DNA of 64,000 nt from Maniola hyperantus. Taxonomy: Eukaryota > Arthropoda > Insecta > Lepidoptera > Nymphalidae. Under the pieces are notes generated by a model. That model was not told where the DNA came from. It did not search any database and was given only the letters and a program-made list of their open reading frames with translations. Location of the stretch: NCBI RefSeq assembly GCF_902806685.2, contig NC_048537.1, positions 15,274,720 to 15,338,719 of the forward strand. Reading direction: 5' to 3'. Position numbers and translations under genes: made by a program. Numbering within the stretch: position 1 is the first letter of the stretch; each line of letters begins with the position of its first letter. This document shows positions 32,901-43,577 of this stretch, one piece after another.

Positions 32901-33741
32901 TACTTAGCTATATAGCTCTATATTTTATCTTTTTGATTTTATTGTTTTTTCTTAGTGTACTATAAAATATTCATTATTTAATTCATTCATAGTTACCTAT
33001 GCTTAGACGCGGTCCCGCAGCAACAAAAGCCAGTGCTGAACTCTGTAATCCGTGCATTAGGAAGACAACAGGCTTAGACCGAGGCCTGATGGGTCCAATT
33101 TTAAAGCGAGGATTCGGAATCCTATTGATTTCTAATATGTAACCATCACTTGTTATTACATCGTGGCTTTCTGAGTAGTAGCCATCTATGGCTATCCTTA
33201 ACTCCTAAAAATAAAATATTTTGATGAGTTCCTGTGGATATAATTGGGGATGCGCCAAGGGGGCAATTTCTTGACTTTGAAGGTTAAGAGAATTAGTCCT
33301 AAAATGGATTATGAAAGACTACTTTAAAAAATATATTTTGATTTTAATAATAAAAAAATCATTGCTACCTAATGCATTAATATTTATATTAAGTATTTCA
33401 TTATAATAGGTATATTATGGAAGATTTTTTGTCAAAGTGGCTGTGAAACTCTAAAGAAATGTATTAAAATATACATAGGTACGTAATTAAAAAACATTTA
33501 TAAAATATAACAGTGTCGCAATTTTTTTTTTCGTTACAATCACAGGAAGGATTTTTTGTATGGACAATATTTTCTGTAATTACTATCGGGTACTTATTAT
33601 TCATATTATCACGTTGTCATCAATAATACTTACAGTGTTGAATCGAGGGGGTTTCTCTGGCTGTTCGTTTGTCCATTCCACATTGGAAGGTAAAGCCTGG
33701 ACACATACTAAGCCAATCACAACCGTAATAATTCCTAGCAT
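29980..33741 (-). CDS. Lipase A: secreted acid lipase (lipase 1/3-like), five exons
   Basis: Exons, in transcript order: 33741-33634, 33204-32997, 32241-31868, 31287-31126, 30366-29980. All introns are GT-AG with phases 0, 1, 0, 0, giving 412 residues. It should be a secreted alpha/beta-hydrolase ester hydrolase of the acid (lysosomal/gastric-type) lipase family, acting on neutral lipids. Visible: a signal peptide MLGIITVVIGLVCVQA, a DGYYSESHDVITSDGYILEI N-terminal domain, oxyanion-region VVFLMHG, DVWMGNARG, the nucleophile motif GHSQGGT with Ser179, and candidate triad residues Asp353 (HYTVGD) and His383 (FSHFDF). Exon 4 is the longest of the three paralogues (54 codons) and has two cysteines. 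An upstream in-frame ATG at 33780 would add 13 residues, but it overlaps the end of the TATA box and precedes the predicted transcription start, so I chose 33741. Substrate and tissue are not visible in sequence. Confidence 0.92.
30826..31018 (-). mobile_element. CR1-like LINE 3' end in lipase A intron 4
   Basis: GAGCAGGCGGGTCACCTGAT, GTAATCTAGTGG and CCGATGGGAGTTGGTTCTAC, with a small duplication around CACATGTTACAC. Antisense-derived sequence in plus-strand terms; same orientation as the gene. Confidence 0.65.
31312..31471 (+). repeat. F1 repeat in lipase A intron 3
   Basis: AACTACACAAATTTCAAAAT ... GTGCGTTGATAGATCAGTCA ... CCTTTTCCTTTTATATG. The left part is degenerate. It starts 24 bp from the exon 4 acceptor side. 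Confidence 0.65.
31640..31860 (-). repeat. F2b repeat in lipase A intron 3
   Basis: GCTAATGCTCGCGACTTCGT, GGACAAAAAGTAGCCTATAT and TTCGCATTTATAATATGGGT. It ends 8 bp from the exon 3 donor side (31868). Confidence 0.65.
32242..32996. other. Lipase A intron 2, no clear repeat family
   Basis: Holds a short hairpin AACCGGACTAACGTCCGGTT at about 32425-32445 and a stretch (32570-32840) with repeated GTTAACG, TTATCGCG and AATGCCAAA motifs that may be an old TIR element. Confidence 0.4.
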
Positions 33742-33755
33742 GGCGGTTCGACTAA

Positions 33756-33787
33756 TGACAAGTATACTGTCTGAACTCATATTTATA
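33756..33787 (-). promoter_or_regulatory. Lipase A core promoter: TATA box and initiator
   Basis: TATAAAT at 33787-33781 and initiator TCATTAG with its A at 33756, 31 nt from the first T of the TATA box. The start codon lies 15 nt further. The same pair, at the same spacing, precedes lipases B and C. Confidence 0.75.
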
Positions 33788-34384
33788 ATGTGAACTTATC
33801 TAGTATATCTAGGTCCTAAATCTATTAATTTGGTGTTGATATCAGTATCTACCATAACTGTAAATAATCTTTTTTTTGATTAGTTTGATTTATTGCTTCG
33901 TTCGATCTCAATCTGATTAAAAAAGAGTAGGTTTAGCAGTTTGTTTGATAGCAGAATGTTTCATCTGTTCCATAATAATAAAAGAAAGATTTAATCTTCT
34001 TTAAAAACATGTACCTACCTATACTTAGCGTATTTAATATGATATCGTGTCCATATCCTACATAACGGATATTACAAACTTGACTTAAACTAAGGGGAAT
34101 TTAAGTATGAACTACTATAACTCTATACTCAAGGCTTACCGTAATCATAAACAATAGTAATAGACCTGAGATCCAAGCATCTTAATACTCTACTAATTTA
34201 GTGTATAAGAGACAGAATTTGAATAAGACAATGGACATACATAGGAATTACATGGCCAATTGACTCTTACCACTAAATATTGCCGTGGAATCTCTGCCAG
34301 AGATTATTCACATCCTCTGCCGGCTGCCTGACTTTTACCATTACGTTTGAGGCTCAAACACAGACCACCACCTATACTTAGACG

Positions 34385-34596
34385 CCTAATAGCCGGACAC
34401 CCCCGATCGCCAAGCTTAGCATAAAAGTCGGCCCACGCCCGTTCGGTACCCTCATTCCACACATTGCCTTGATTACGTGACTTTTGTGTCCACCAATCAC
34501 AACAAAGCATTATCCCCTGTCGCCTGCCTATATTTTACGATTTTGTTTTCACGCAAAACCTTGTATATGCGTACTCTTGAGGTTGAATTCTCTGTG
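34385..34596. repeat. Shared block upstream of lipase A
   Basis: CCTAATAGCC ... AGCATAAAAGTCGGCCCACG ... CGTTCGGTACCCTCATTCC ... TTACGTGACTTTTGTGTCC ... GGTTGAATTCTCTGTG. About 90 percent identical by eye to 41347-41569 upstream of lipase B. No ORF; repeat or duplication remnant. Confidence 0.75.
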
Positions 34597-34607
34597 AGTC
34601 TCAAAGT

Positions 34608-34785
34608 TGGAAAAAGCGATCTCGCACCGAAAAGTGTTAGCAGACATCCTTTGGATAGACGACACCAGGAAACGTCAAGGAAACAAGCGGTGCAAGACCG
34701 TGGTGTGTATAAGTTAGAACTTATAGTCTCTACAAGAGACCTATGTCTAGCAGTGGATGTCTATTGGCTGACAATGATGACATCG
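34608..34785 (+). mobile_element. RTE-like LINE 3' fragment
   Basis: GCGATCTCGCACCGAAAAGT, GCAAGACCGTGGTGTGTAT and AAGAGACCTATGTCTAGCAG: decayed RTE ending. Confidence 0.6.
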
Positions 34786-35280
34786 ACTATAGAATGTGAT
34801 GATATTATGTAGCTTTAGCTTTGTTGTAGAGTTCGAAGGATTCTAAGGGTAGAAGAACTACGAAGTTCATGGATATATTTAATCAATATAATAGTACAAC
34901 TTCATTTTATTAATTAAGGGATACTATCAGGACAATGCCCAATCATTATCGTGGTTTATTGGCTGAGTCATTAGTATCATCTCATTAGGGAATAAAGGAA
35001 AAGAAAAACATTGCATTTTTAAAATATAATTATCAGTTATTTCAATTATAAGGTCGTGGATTTATGTAACAGTAGCGTAGTTTAACAGTAGTATAACAAA
35101 TTTGTGGATGCTTAAATAACTTAATAATATTATCATGTATTTACATATAAATTCAATTTAATTTCATTAATACACTCTTTGAAGTTTTCTATCAGGCATC
35201 TAACTAAGATAATAATGTTGTGGCGATCTGATTTAAAAGAATTTGTATGATATCCCTTCTGATAGATTACGGTTGCCTAT
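34786..35280. other. Intergenic DNA between lipases A and B
   Basis: AT-rich 3' flank of lipase B; possible variant poly(A) signal ATTAAA (minus) at 35162-35157. Nothing else recognised. Confidence 0.4.
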
Positions 35281-36830
35281 TTATTTATGATTTTTTTCGT
35301 TTATCCTTTTAACAATATAATCTAGTACTTGCTCTCTAGCGTCGGCTGCAGATACAAAATCAGTATGAGAGAAATCCTCGCGAGCTATTCTACGAACTTT
35401 GGCGTTAGGCATATCTTCGGCCATACTTAAGACATCGCGTTCATGTAATAACGCATCACCTACAGTATAGTGCATAGTGACATCTGCGGTTATCAAGCTC
35501 AAGTCGTATCTCGGTGGGGCCATGCTGCCGTATACCATTAAGTTTCTAATAGGATAATAATTCCACCTTCTGAAGGATCTGTCTCTGATGTTTTGTCCGT
35601 AGTGGGCGTATTGCTTGATAGACGCTCCCGCTATGATGTCGACATCGCCGAATATCTGTTGCTGTAAATGGAAAAGTCACTAAAATTAGTATTTAATTAT
35701 ATTTAAACGATTTTCAAAACGTGTACCTACTTAGTACCAAAATTTGGAAAAAAAACACCGATGGATTTTGAATTTCAACCGGTAAAGGAGTGGACTGAAA
35801 ACCGAAAGGTCGACGGTTCAAACCCCGCCCGTTGCACTATTGTCGTACCTACTCCTAGCACAAGCTTGACGCTTAGTTGGAGAGGTAAAAGGAATATTAG
35901 TCATTTAACATGGCTAATATTCTTTTCTTAAAAAAAAAATTATGATCAAATAAAAGTAACCCGCTGGACTCGACTAACGATCTTTAGAAGTTAGTGGATC
36001 AGGAAGGCGGAGCACAATATGCGGTGGTGCGCTCTTGGGAAGACCTATGTCCAGCTGTAGACGCAAACAGGCTGATTGATTGATTGATCAAATAAAATAC
36101 TTACCATAGTATCTTTGATTTGTGTAAGAGTACACTCTGGCGATAACTTATTGCTTTCATCACAGTGTACTTCCGCATTGGGGCTGGGTCCAAAAATTTC
36201 TATCAGTCCTATTTGTACAGCGAAAGCCTGGAATATAAACAATATACCTACTATTAAAAACCTAATTCTATGTTTACCGATAAGCTGTGATAGCCTAGTG
36301 ACGTTAGGACGTCCGTCTTCTAATCGGAGGTCGGAGGTTCGATCCCGGGCACGCACCTCTAACTTTTCGGAGTTATGTGCGTTTTAATTAATTAAATATA
36401 CTTTAACGGTGAAGGAAAACATCGTGAGGAAACCTGCATGCCTGCAAGTTCTCCATAATGTTCTCAAAGGTGTGTGAAGTCTATACTAATCCGCACATGG
36501 CCAGCGTGGTAGACTATGGCCAAAACCCTTCTCATTCTGAGAGGTGACCCGTGCTCTGTAGTAAGCCGGTTATGGGTTGATCATGATGATGATGATGTTT
36601 ACCGATAAATGAAATTGAAGTGTCTCTAACTTCAAGGAAACATCCTCTATATAATTTTTATCTCTGTTTGATTGCTTGCTTCAAAAAACTCCGACCAATT
36701 TTTATGGAACTTTCACCAACAAATTTTCAGACGCCGAACCTATTAGGTCACCAATGCTAATTTGATTGCACACAAATTCACAACTTCTTTTTTCACATGT
36801 AACAGTATGAAAGGGATAATAGTACTTGCT

Positions 36831-36861
<31 letters not shown>

Positions 36862-39800
36862 GTAATACTGAGCAGGGACTTCCTTTCAAATGGCCAGTCA
36901 TAGTTCGATTTCGGGTTTATGAAATTATGATCAAAGTTGAAGCTATTCTGATAGTAAGTCATGAAGTTTCAAAGTTTCATCTCAATCGGTCCTGTGGTTT
37001 TTAGGTGATGTGCTCATACAAATGAACAGACAAACCATTACAGTCTTAAAATCGTAGAATAGTACTTACATGAATAAGATCAGTAGTTATTGCGGCTCCA
37101 CCCAGAACTATGTTAGGGAAATGTCTTTGGTAGCCCACTCCCGCTAACAAATGTGCCGATTTAAACTTCCTGTTGTACTCAGGCAAAAGAGAATTGAGAA
37201 CAAGGAAGTTGGTTCCACCTTGCGAATGACCGATATAGTTGAGCTGTGGCTGTTTAGTCACTTCAAGAACGTAGTCGATCATTGTAGGAAGATCCTTTAC
37301 TGCGATATCTTCAAAGGTGTAGTCGAAGAATTCCTTTTTGTCATTGCGGTCGTCGGGGTTGAGTCTAATATGACGGCGAGAGTTGACAGTGCCTCGGGAG
37401 TTGCCCAGCCATACGTCGTAACCGGCATCAGCGAGTTGATAGGCTGAAGTGGAAAAGATTACATTTTTCGGGCAACTTTTTAACGATAAAGCTGCATGGA
37501 AACTATTGACTTTCCATTCAGTTAATAAGATAGGTACATAACATATGACAGTTTGGAATTTTGAAAAGAGTTTTCTGAGCTGTGTTTTGCGTGCTGGATC
37601 TTCTCAGTAGGCTTTGCTTTCCAAACTAGTGGTTGAGGATTGATAATATTATGTCCTAAAATTCATAAGTTGGCCTAGGAGACATATTTTTTTTTAAACC
37701 GGCCAAGTGCGAGTCAGACTCGCACATTGAGGGTCCCGTACTACAATCGTATTTTATCGACATTTTGCACGATAAATCAAAAACTATTATGCATAAAAAT
37801 AAATAAAAATCTGTTTTAGAATACACAGGTGAAGATCTTTCATGTGATACCCCACGTTATGTAGTTATCTTTCTTCGAAAATTGAAAATACTCATTATTT
37901 GTTCATGACCACAATTATTTTTTTGTATGATGTAACCACAAATGTTTCAGATTTTTTCCCGAATGTCTGCTATAAGATGTACCTATCTGCCAAATTTCAT
38001 GATTCTAGGTCAACGGGAAGTACCCTGTAAGTTTCTTGACAGACCGACGGGTGCGGAACACTAAAAAAAAGATTGTTCTGAAAACTTAAACCCACCACGG
38101 GAAAACGGTTGATTAGCGTGATAACTGTTTATAAATATTTATCAATTCGATGTTACTATCATGTTTACACATCAATATTATCAACGATATCATGAATTTA
38201 TATCGATTTTATTGTCCGTCTGAACCTTAATCATATAATCGTATTTTTTATTTCTCCTTGCAGGTTCTATGACTTCTGAGTTTTTTTATTCTTTCAAAGG
38301 GGCAGATTGACATATTTACGGACAGCTGAAACCTCTGGATCTAGAAACTTGAAATTTTGCATGTAGGTTGTCAGATTATTTCATACTCGAATCTCTACCC
38401 AGTATGAAAGGATTTTCAAAAGTTCCATCCTTGTGTAGCCAGGGTGAGTCAGCTAGTTTTCAATAAAATAAATAAAAATAAAAATCTTTTTATTCAAATA
38501 AACTTTTACAAGTACTTTCGAATAGTCGAATGCATCTACCACTGGTTCGGAATGCCTTTCCTACCGAGAAGAACCAGCAATGAAATCTGTTCATCATCAT
38601 CTTGGCATGATAAAAATCATAATTTTTAAATTATTCTCTGTAATAATGAATTCTAATTTCTAGCCCCATAAACGCACACCTATGAGCATATGTATTAATA
38701 CGTAGGTACTTACCTATAATAGAGAACTCTTAGACATGCAGAAAATCTATTGATAACTAGTAGACAGGCAGATTAATAAATAGTACTTAGTTTATACTAA
38801 CCTAAACTGATGTTCGGACCCGCAAAGATATAGGATATAGCTGAAGCCTGTAATCCATGCATTAAGAAGACTACGGGCTTAGATTTTGGTTGAATAGGTC
38901 CCCTTTTGTATCGAGGGTTGGGAATCCTGTTGATTTCCAATATGTAGCCATCGCTAGTTACGACATCGTGCGTTTCCGAGTAGTAGCCATCTTGCTTCAA
39001 TCTTCCTTCCTAAAAATGAAATATTTTTGATAAGTCAAGATCATCATCATCATCATCATCATCTCTAATCATCGCTGACGAACTACTGAGCACGGGTCTC
39101 CACTCAGAATGAGAAGGGATTAAGCCGCAGTTCACCACGCTGGGCAAGTGCGTATTTGCAAATTTCACACACCTTTGAGAACTCGGAGAACTCACAGGCA
39201 TTGACTCTTCAATTATTATTATTTGTTCAAATATCGTCATATTTCAACAAATTGACACAAACCAGTATTAAACTATACCTATAAACCTTCTTCTTGAATC
39301 ACTCTATCTATTGGTGAAAACCGCATTGAAATCCGTTGCGTAGTTTAAAAGATCTACGCGTTCAAACATACAGACAACGGGAAGCGACTTTTATACTGTG
39401 TAGAGATTTATTCAGCATACATATTATATATTTTTTGTTCAAAAAGTTGTAAAGCCAATAACAAAAGAATTTTTTCACAAATCGAATTACATTTTGATAA
39501 ATTACTTTTGTGACTGTATTTGTAATTTGTTTTTGTTTGCCTAATTTTTACGACGAAATAATATTATAACTATTTACCTACTGTTGCTAAAATAGGTGTT
39601 ACATAAAATGTTTCTGCAAAATAAAGAATTTCAATTTGACAACGTGTAAACAATTTTTGTCAATGTTTGCGAATGGGTGTTGAAATCGAAAGGTCCTAAA
39701 GTCAACGCCACGCCTCGACAAACAGAGTGTAGGGCAAACAGAATGATAAAATCGATGCCCTATAGTACTTGTGTTGTGTTGTATAGTAAGCTGTGATAGC

Positions 39801-40839
39801 CTAGTGGTAAGGACGTCCACCTTCTAATCGGAGGTCGGGGGTTCGATCCCGGGCACGCACCACTAACTTTTCGGAGTTATGTGCGTTTTAATTAATTAAA
39901 TAAGTATCACTTGCTTAAACGGTGAAGGAAAACATCGTGAGGAAACCTGCATGCCTGAGAGTTCTCTATAATGTTCTCAAAGGTGTGTGAAGTCTACCAA
40001 TCCGCACATGGCCAGCGTGGAAGACTATGGCCAAAACCCTTCTCACTCTGAGAGTAGACCCGTGTTCTGTAGTGAGCCGGCGATGGGTTGATCATGATAG
40101 TACTTGTATTTATCTATTTTAAAAATAACTCTATCCAAACAGTACCTACCAGATAACATATTATATCCATACTAATATTATAAATGCGAAAGTGTGTCTG
40201 TCTGTCTGCTAGCTTTTCACGGCCCAATATTTTAACCGATTTTAATGAAATTTGGTACAGTCGGCAAGACTAAGGGTGTTAAGATTTAAGAACTTATGTA
40301 ATTTGATATTTGTTATAGAGATAGAATAAAATAATCAAAATTAATAAATAAACAGAGTTAGCTTACATCCCGGGGACGGACATAGGCTACTTTTTAGTTC
40401 CCACGGGATACTTAAAGGTCAACCGCTTAATCGATTTATACGATACTAGCTTATGCTCGCGACTTCATCCGCGTGGACTACACAAATTTCAAATCCCTAG
40501 GTGACTGACTGACTGACTGACTCACTGATCTATCTACGCACATCTGAAACTACTGGACGGATCGGGCTGAAGTTTGGCATACAGATAGCTATTATGACGT
40601 AGGCATCCGCTAAGAAAGGATTTTTGATAATTCCACCCCTAACGGCGTGAAATAGGGGTTTGAAATGTGTGTAGTCCACGCGGACGAAGTTGCGAGCATA
40701 AGCTAGTTATGTGATAAAAGCAACTTACAGTATCGAAAATGGGGGGTCCTCCTGGCCTCTCCCCGGGTCCAGGCGGCGGGGGGCCCGGCACAGCATGGAC
40801 GCAAATCAGAACGGTCACTATCGAAATTATTCTTAACAT
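35281..40839 (-). CDS. Lipase B: secreted acid lipase (lipase 1/3-like), five exons
   Basis: Exons in transcript order: 40839-40729, 39009-38802, 37443-37070, 36227-36105, 35661-35281; GT-AG throughout, phases 0, 1, 0, 0; 398 residues. Same family and predicted reaction as lipase A. Visible: signal peptide MLRIISIVTVLICVHA, then a proline/glycine-rich stretch PGPPPPGPGERPGGPP in place of the charged linker of A and C. There follow DGYYSETHDVVTSDGYILEI, VVFLMHG, DVWLGNSRG, GHSQGGT with Ser180, and candidate Asp341 (HYTVGD) and His371 (FSHTDF). Exon 4 has 41 codons and two cysteines (HC ... EC). An upstream ATG next to the TATA box opens only a 16-codon out-of-frame ORF, so the start at 40839 is well supported. 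Introns carry SINEs, an F3-type repeat and F1/F2 copies. Confidence 0.92.
35780..35940 (+). repeat. tRNA-Phe-derived SINE in lipase B intron 4
   Basis: GGAGTGGACTGAAAACCGAA holds a GAA anticodon context; the B-box-like GGTTCAAACCCC follows, then CTCCTAGCACAAGCTTGACG and an A-rich end. The first part of the head is missing. A fuller copy lies at 63363-63545. Confidence 0.75.
36000..36095 (+). mobile_element. RTE-like LINE 3' end (variant) in lipase B intron 4
   Basis: CAGGAAGGCGGAGCACAATA, CTTGGGAAGACCTATGTCCA and GCTGATTGATTGATTG tail. It ends about 10 bp from the exon 4 donor. Confidence 0.6.
36283..36598 (+). repeat. tRNA-derived SINE, full length, in lipase B intron 3
   Basis: A box GTGATAGCCTAGTGACG, B box GGTTCGATCCCGGG, then GTGAAGGAAAACATCGTGAG, GCACATGGCCAGCGTGGTAG, GATCATGATGATGATGATG end. 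Inserted antisense to the gene. Confidence 0.85.
36833..36861 (+). repeat. (ATC)n microsatellite
   Basis: Nine or more ATC units in lipase B intron 3. Confidence 0.9.
37700..38070 (-). repeat. GTTCCGTACC/(GTCT)n repeat in lipase B intron 2
   Basis: ACCGGCCAAGTGCGAGTCAG, ATAAATCAAAAACTATTATG and CAACGGGAAGTACCCTGTAA; the hairpin end is mostly lost (GTGCGGAACACTAAAA). Confidence 0.7.
38453..38620 (-). mobile_element. LINE or SINE 3' end with A-rich terminus
   Basis: On the minus strand: CTTCTCGGTAGGAAAGGCAT, GTAGATGCATTCGACTATTC, AAGTACTTGTAAAAGTTTAT, then AAAAAGATTTTTATTTTTAT. Family unassigned. Confidence 0.5.
39035..39195 (-). repeat. tRNA-derived SINE 3' part in lipase B intron 1
   Basis: (ATC)n, GGGTCTCCACTCAGAATGAG, CACCACGCTGGGCAAGTGCG, CACACACCTTTGAGAAC. 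Starts about 26 bp from exon 2. Confidence 0.7.
39788..40099 (+). repeat. tRNA-derived SINE, full length, in lipase B intron 1
   Basis: AAGCTGTGATAGCCTAGTGG (A box) and GGGGGTTCGATCCCGGGCAC (B box), CGGAGTTATGTGCGTTTTAA, CCGGCGATGGGTTGATCATG end. The best-preserved copy of this family in the window. Confidence 0.88.
40168..40420 (+). repeat. F2 repeat with internal insertion, lipase B intron 1
   Basis: CCATACTAATATTATAAATG, (GTCT)n, GGCCCAATATTTTAACCGAT. About 85 bp of AT-rich DNA (40262-40352) separates TGGTACAG from AGAGTTAGCTTACATCCCGG. Confidence 0.6.
40443..40707. repeat. Two F1 copies in opposite orientation beside lipase B exon 1
   Basis: A plus-oriented partial copy (40443-40497) meets a minus-oriented full copy (40501-40707, (TGAC)n to AGCATAAGCTAGT). 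The latter stops 21 nt before the exon 1 boundary. Confidence 0.8.
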
Positions 40840-40853
40840 TGTAACTTGTCTAA

Positions 40854-40887
40854 TGACAACGGCAGGATATTCGATCTCATATTTATA
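40854..40887 (-). promoter_or_regulatory. Lipase B core promoter: TATA box and initiator
   Basis: TATAAAT at 40887-40881; initiator TCATTAG with its A at 40854 (33 nt); start codon 15 nt further. Same design as A and C. Confidence 0.75.
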
Positions 40888-41047
40888 ACAAGAAAGTTAT
40901 CTTTATGGCTATTAATCCATCATAAATTAAACTATATGTGCTTATTCCAGGCTTATTTATTAATCAAAGCGGATACAGTTTGATAAATTTAAAATTATGT
41001 AGTATGTGTAAATGAGAATATAGTGATGTTTTGTTTTGTTTAGTTTG

Positions 41048-41325
41048 ATCTACATCACATCATCATTAACCCATCGATCGCCAGCTCACTACTGAGAATG
41101 AGAACACCATGCTGGCCAAGTGCAGATTAGTAGATTTCACACACCTTTGAGAACATTATGGCGAACTCTCAGCATGTAGATTTCTTCACGAAGTTATCCT
41201 TCACCGTTAAAGCAAGTGATATTATTTAATCGCTTAAAACGTACAAAACTCCGAAAAGTTAGAGGCGATCGAACTCTATACCCCCGAGTAAGAGGCTGAC
41301 ATCCTAATCATTAGGTAAGCTATCA
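41048..41325 (-). repeat. tRNA-derived SINE, nearly full length, upstream of lipase B
   Basis: CATCATCATTAACCCATCG, CATGCTGGCCAAGTGCAGAT, CTTCACCGTTAAAGCAAGTG, and a degraded head (TAGCTTACCTAATGATTAGG on the minus strand). Confidence 0.75.
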
Positions 41326-41346
41326 CAGACATGATTAATTTGTCTA

Positions 41347-41569
41347 CCTAATAGCCAAACACCCCCACTCTCCAAGCTTAGGCACTTGCTTAGCATAAAA
41401 GTTGGCCCACGCCCGTTCGGTACCCTCATTCCGTACATTGTTTTGATTACGTGACTTTTAAGTCCACCAATCACAACAAACCATTCTCCCCTGTCCCCCG
41501 CCAACATTTTACGATTTTGTTTTCATGCAAAACCTTGTAATGCTTACTCTAGGAGTTGAATTCTCTGTG
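41347..41569. repeat. Shared block upstream of lipase B
   Basis: Counterpart of 34385-34596, with an extra GGCACTTGCTTAGCAT stretch. Lies 493 bp upstream of the predicted transcription start. Confidence 0.75.
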
Positions 41570-42048
41570 TCTATGGTACACAATAGTTTTTGAAATTTAA
41601 ACCTTTAAGCGTACTAAGCTGTATAAAAGAAGAATGTAACCAGTCTTCGATGAACGACTACATTCAATATCGATACCTGTTACAGAATTTTTAAGTTTCT
41701 AAAACAGTAAACATTTCTTTGTTTGATTATTTATTAATTATCTTGGAAATTAGCAGAAATATTCTATAACGCAAACTAAGATTTGTAACAATGTGTATTT
41801 CAGCAATTCATAACAAATAGTAGTAGATATCAATACTGCTGAAACTGCATCTGCAATGAACGATGATTTACAGAATTAGAGGGTTATAAAATTATTATAA
41901 CTAACTTTTTGTGCGACATAGTACCTACACGTGGTATATTTGAAATCCAGTGAGAATACTTCGTCTTTCGGAATAATAATATTTTCTATGCAAGTTATCA
42001 AGTTTCGTCAAAATCGCTTACGTAACCAAGTAAATTACGAGAAGAGCT
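41570..42048. other. Intergenic DNA, nothing recognised
   Basis: AT-rich; no supported feature. Confidence 0.4.
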
Positions 42049-42290
42049 GTTAGCCGCCGAATCCAATTCGGCTGGGCAGTTTTCAGGAAGCTTCGAAATG
42101 TCTTCTCGTCCAAAATTCCTCAGTACTTGAAGACTAAATTCTTCGAAAACTGCGTGAAGAATTGGTCGCACACTATGGGCCTCATAAGAAAGCTCATAGT
42201 CACTCAGGGGGCGATTGCGTCACTTGGGTTCAGGCAGTGCAAGACCTATGTCAAGCGTTGGACATCTATCGGTTGATGATCATGATGATG
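42049..42290 (+). mobile_element. RTE-like LINE ORF2 fragment
   Basis: Encodes RRIQFGWAVFRKLRNVFSSK then FFENCVKNW-like text, the region before the RTE C-terminus. An internal deletion brings it close to the terminal AAGACCTATGTCAAGCGTTG and a GATGATCATGATGATGAAT tail. Confidence 0.65.
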
Positions 42291-42571
42291 AATAAAGTAA
42301 AGACTCATAGAAATAGAGCGGTATAATTAGATTCTAATAAACCTTTCAAAACTTAAGGAGGGGTATTAATGTATAAAGTTTTCGTAATCCAGCCGCCTTT
42401 TTAGCTATTGAAGATAATTATATGTAGATTATTTATTCTTTATCCTACACGTGTGTTTAATTAATCTGTCCATTTGGATAAATTACTATCTTGAACTGTT
42501 ACATAGCTCCTATTTTATGACTTAGTAACAACATTTTATCAATACACTAGCTAACGCCCGACATGCGTTAA

Positions 42572-42783
42572 GTACTTATCTAAATATATAAAAGCAAAAG
42601 CTGACTGACTGATCTATTAACGTACAGCTCAAATTACTAGACGGAGAGGGCTGAAATTTGGCATGCAGATAGCTATTATGACGGAGACATCCAAGGATTT
42701 TTGCGAATCCAGCTCCTAAAAAGGTAAATTAGGGGCTTGAAAGTGTAGTCCACGCGGACAAAGTGGCGGGTATAATAAGCTGG
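42572..42783 (-). repeat. F1 interspersed repeat
   Basis: CTAAATATATAAAAGCAAAA, CTGACTGACTGATCTATTAA, CGCGGACAAAGTGGCGGGTA. Confidence 0.7.
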
Positions 42784-42786
42784 TAT

Positions 42787-43125
42787 AAAATAAAATCCAA
42801 ATTACAAACTTTAAAGCAGCGGCCCACCAACAAAACAAACGATTTCCTTTTAACGCGACTTCCTTCATTAGGATCTTCGTTCGCGGGCGCCGAGCGCTTG
42901 TTTATCCATTTAATGTCCCTGATAGCGGCTGCGAGGCTTTCAACACGACCATATAATAAGAACTTTGCAACACTTTAAAAAGCCTCCCAGTTTTTGCTCG
43001 AACTTTACCGCCGAAATATCGTTATAAGGGTGCGTTTTCACCTAAGTAGATACAAGCGTAGAGAAGATTGGCCTTGTGAAAAGAGATTGAGGTTGTAATA
43101 CGTAAGTGGTTATACTTTCACTCGG
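42787..43125. repeat. Duplicated segment, copy 1
   Basis: Core 42816-42986 (GCAGCGGCCCACCAACAAAA ... GGATCTTCGTTCGCGGGCGC ... ATAGCGGCTGCGAGGCTTTC) is about 97 percent identical by eye to 43605-43774; the flanks align more loosely. No conserved reading frame was identified. Confidence 0.75.
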
Positions 43126-43335
43126 TTCTGTGTGAAGTCTTAGAAGTCAGAATACATAATAGGTAAGGTTCGGAAATACCACGTATGGTTGGCTAAGGTT
43201 GATGATAAACTGGAACCAAACGATGGCTTAATGTGCTCTCCGACGCATAGAAATGAATTCTTATATTTAAATAATCCATACAGATTCATCTCGTTCTAGC
43301 AGGTCTATAACTAAATTAACTTGTTGCGCCTTTCA

Positions 43336-43555
43336 TCATCATCATCATCATCATCATCAACCGATAGACGTCCACTGCTGAACATAGGACTCTTGTACGG
43401 ACTGCCACACGCCACGGTCTTGCGTCGCCTGAATCCTTGCTCCCTGCGACTCGTCTGATGTCGTCCGTCCACCTAGTGGGGGGGTCTTCCAACGCTGCGG
43501 CTTCCGGTGCGAGGTCGCCATTCCAGCACCTTGGCAACCCAACGTCTATCGGTTG
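43336..43555 (-). mobile_element. RTE-like LINE C-terminus between duplicated segments
   Basis: Minus-strand frames read PRCWNGDLAPEAAALEDPPT-type and RWTDDIRRVAGS, then QESYVQQWTSIG, starting beyond a (CAT)n tail at 43336. Two overlapping frames show it is frameshifted. Confidence 0.75.
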
Positions 43556-43577
43556 TACGTGTATCGTTGTGCGCCTT

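Noticed and set aside
33742..33780. Upstream in-frame start giving a 425-residue lipase A
   Set aside because: The ATG overlaps the end of the TATAAAT box and lies upstream of the predicted transcription start; the paralogues support the internal MLGI/MLRI start.
36833..36861. CRISPR-like or coding poly-Asp repeat
   Set aside because: It is a plain (ATC)n microsatellite in an intron.
43316..43542. Small host protein rich in WRPRT/RWTDD motifs
   Set aside because: These are the C-terminus of an RTE-like LINE in shifted frames.
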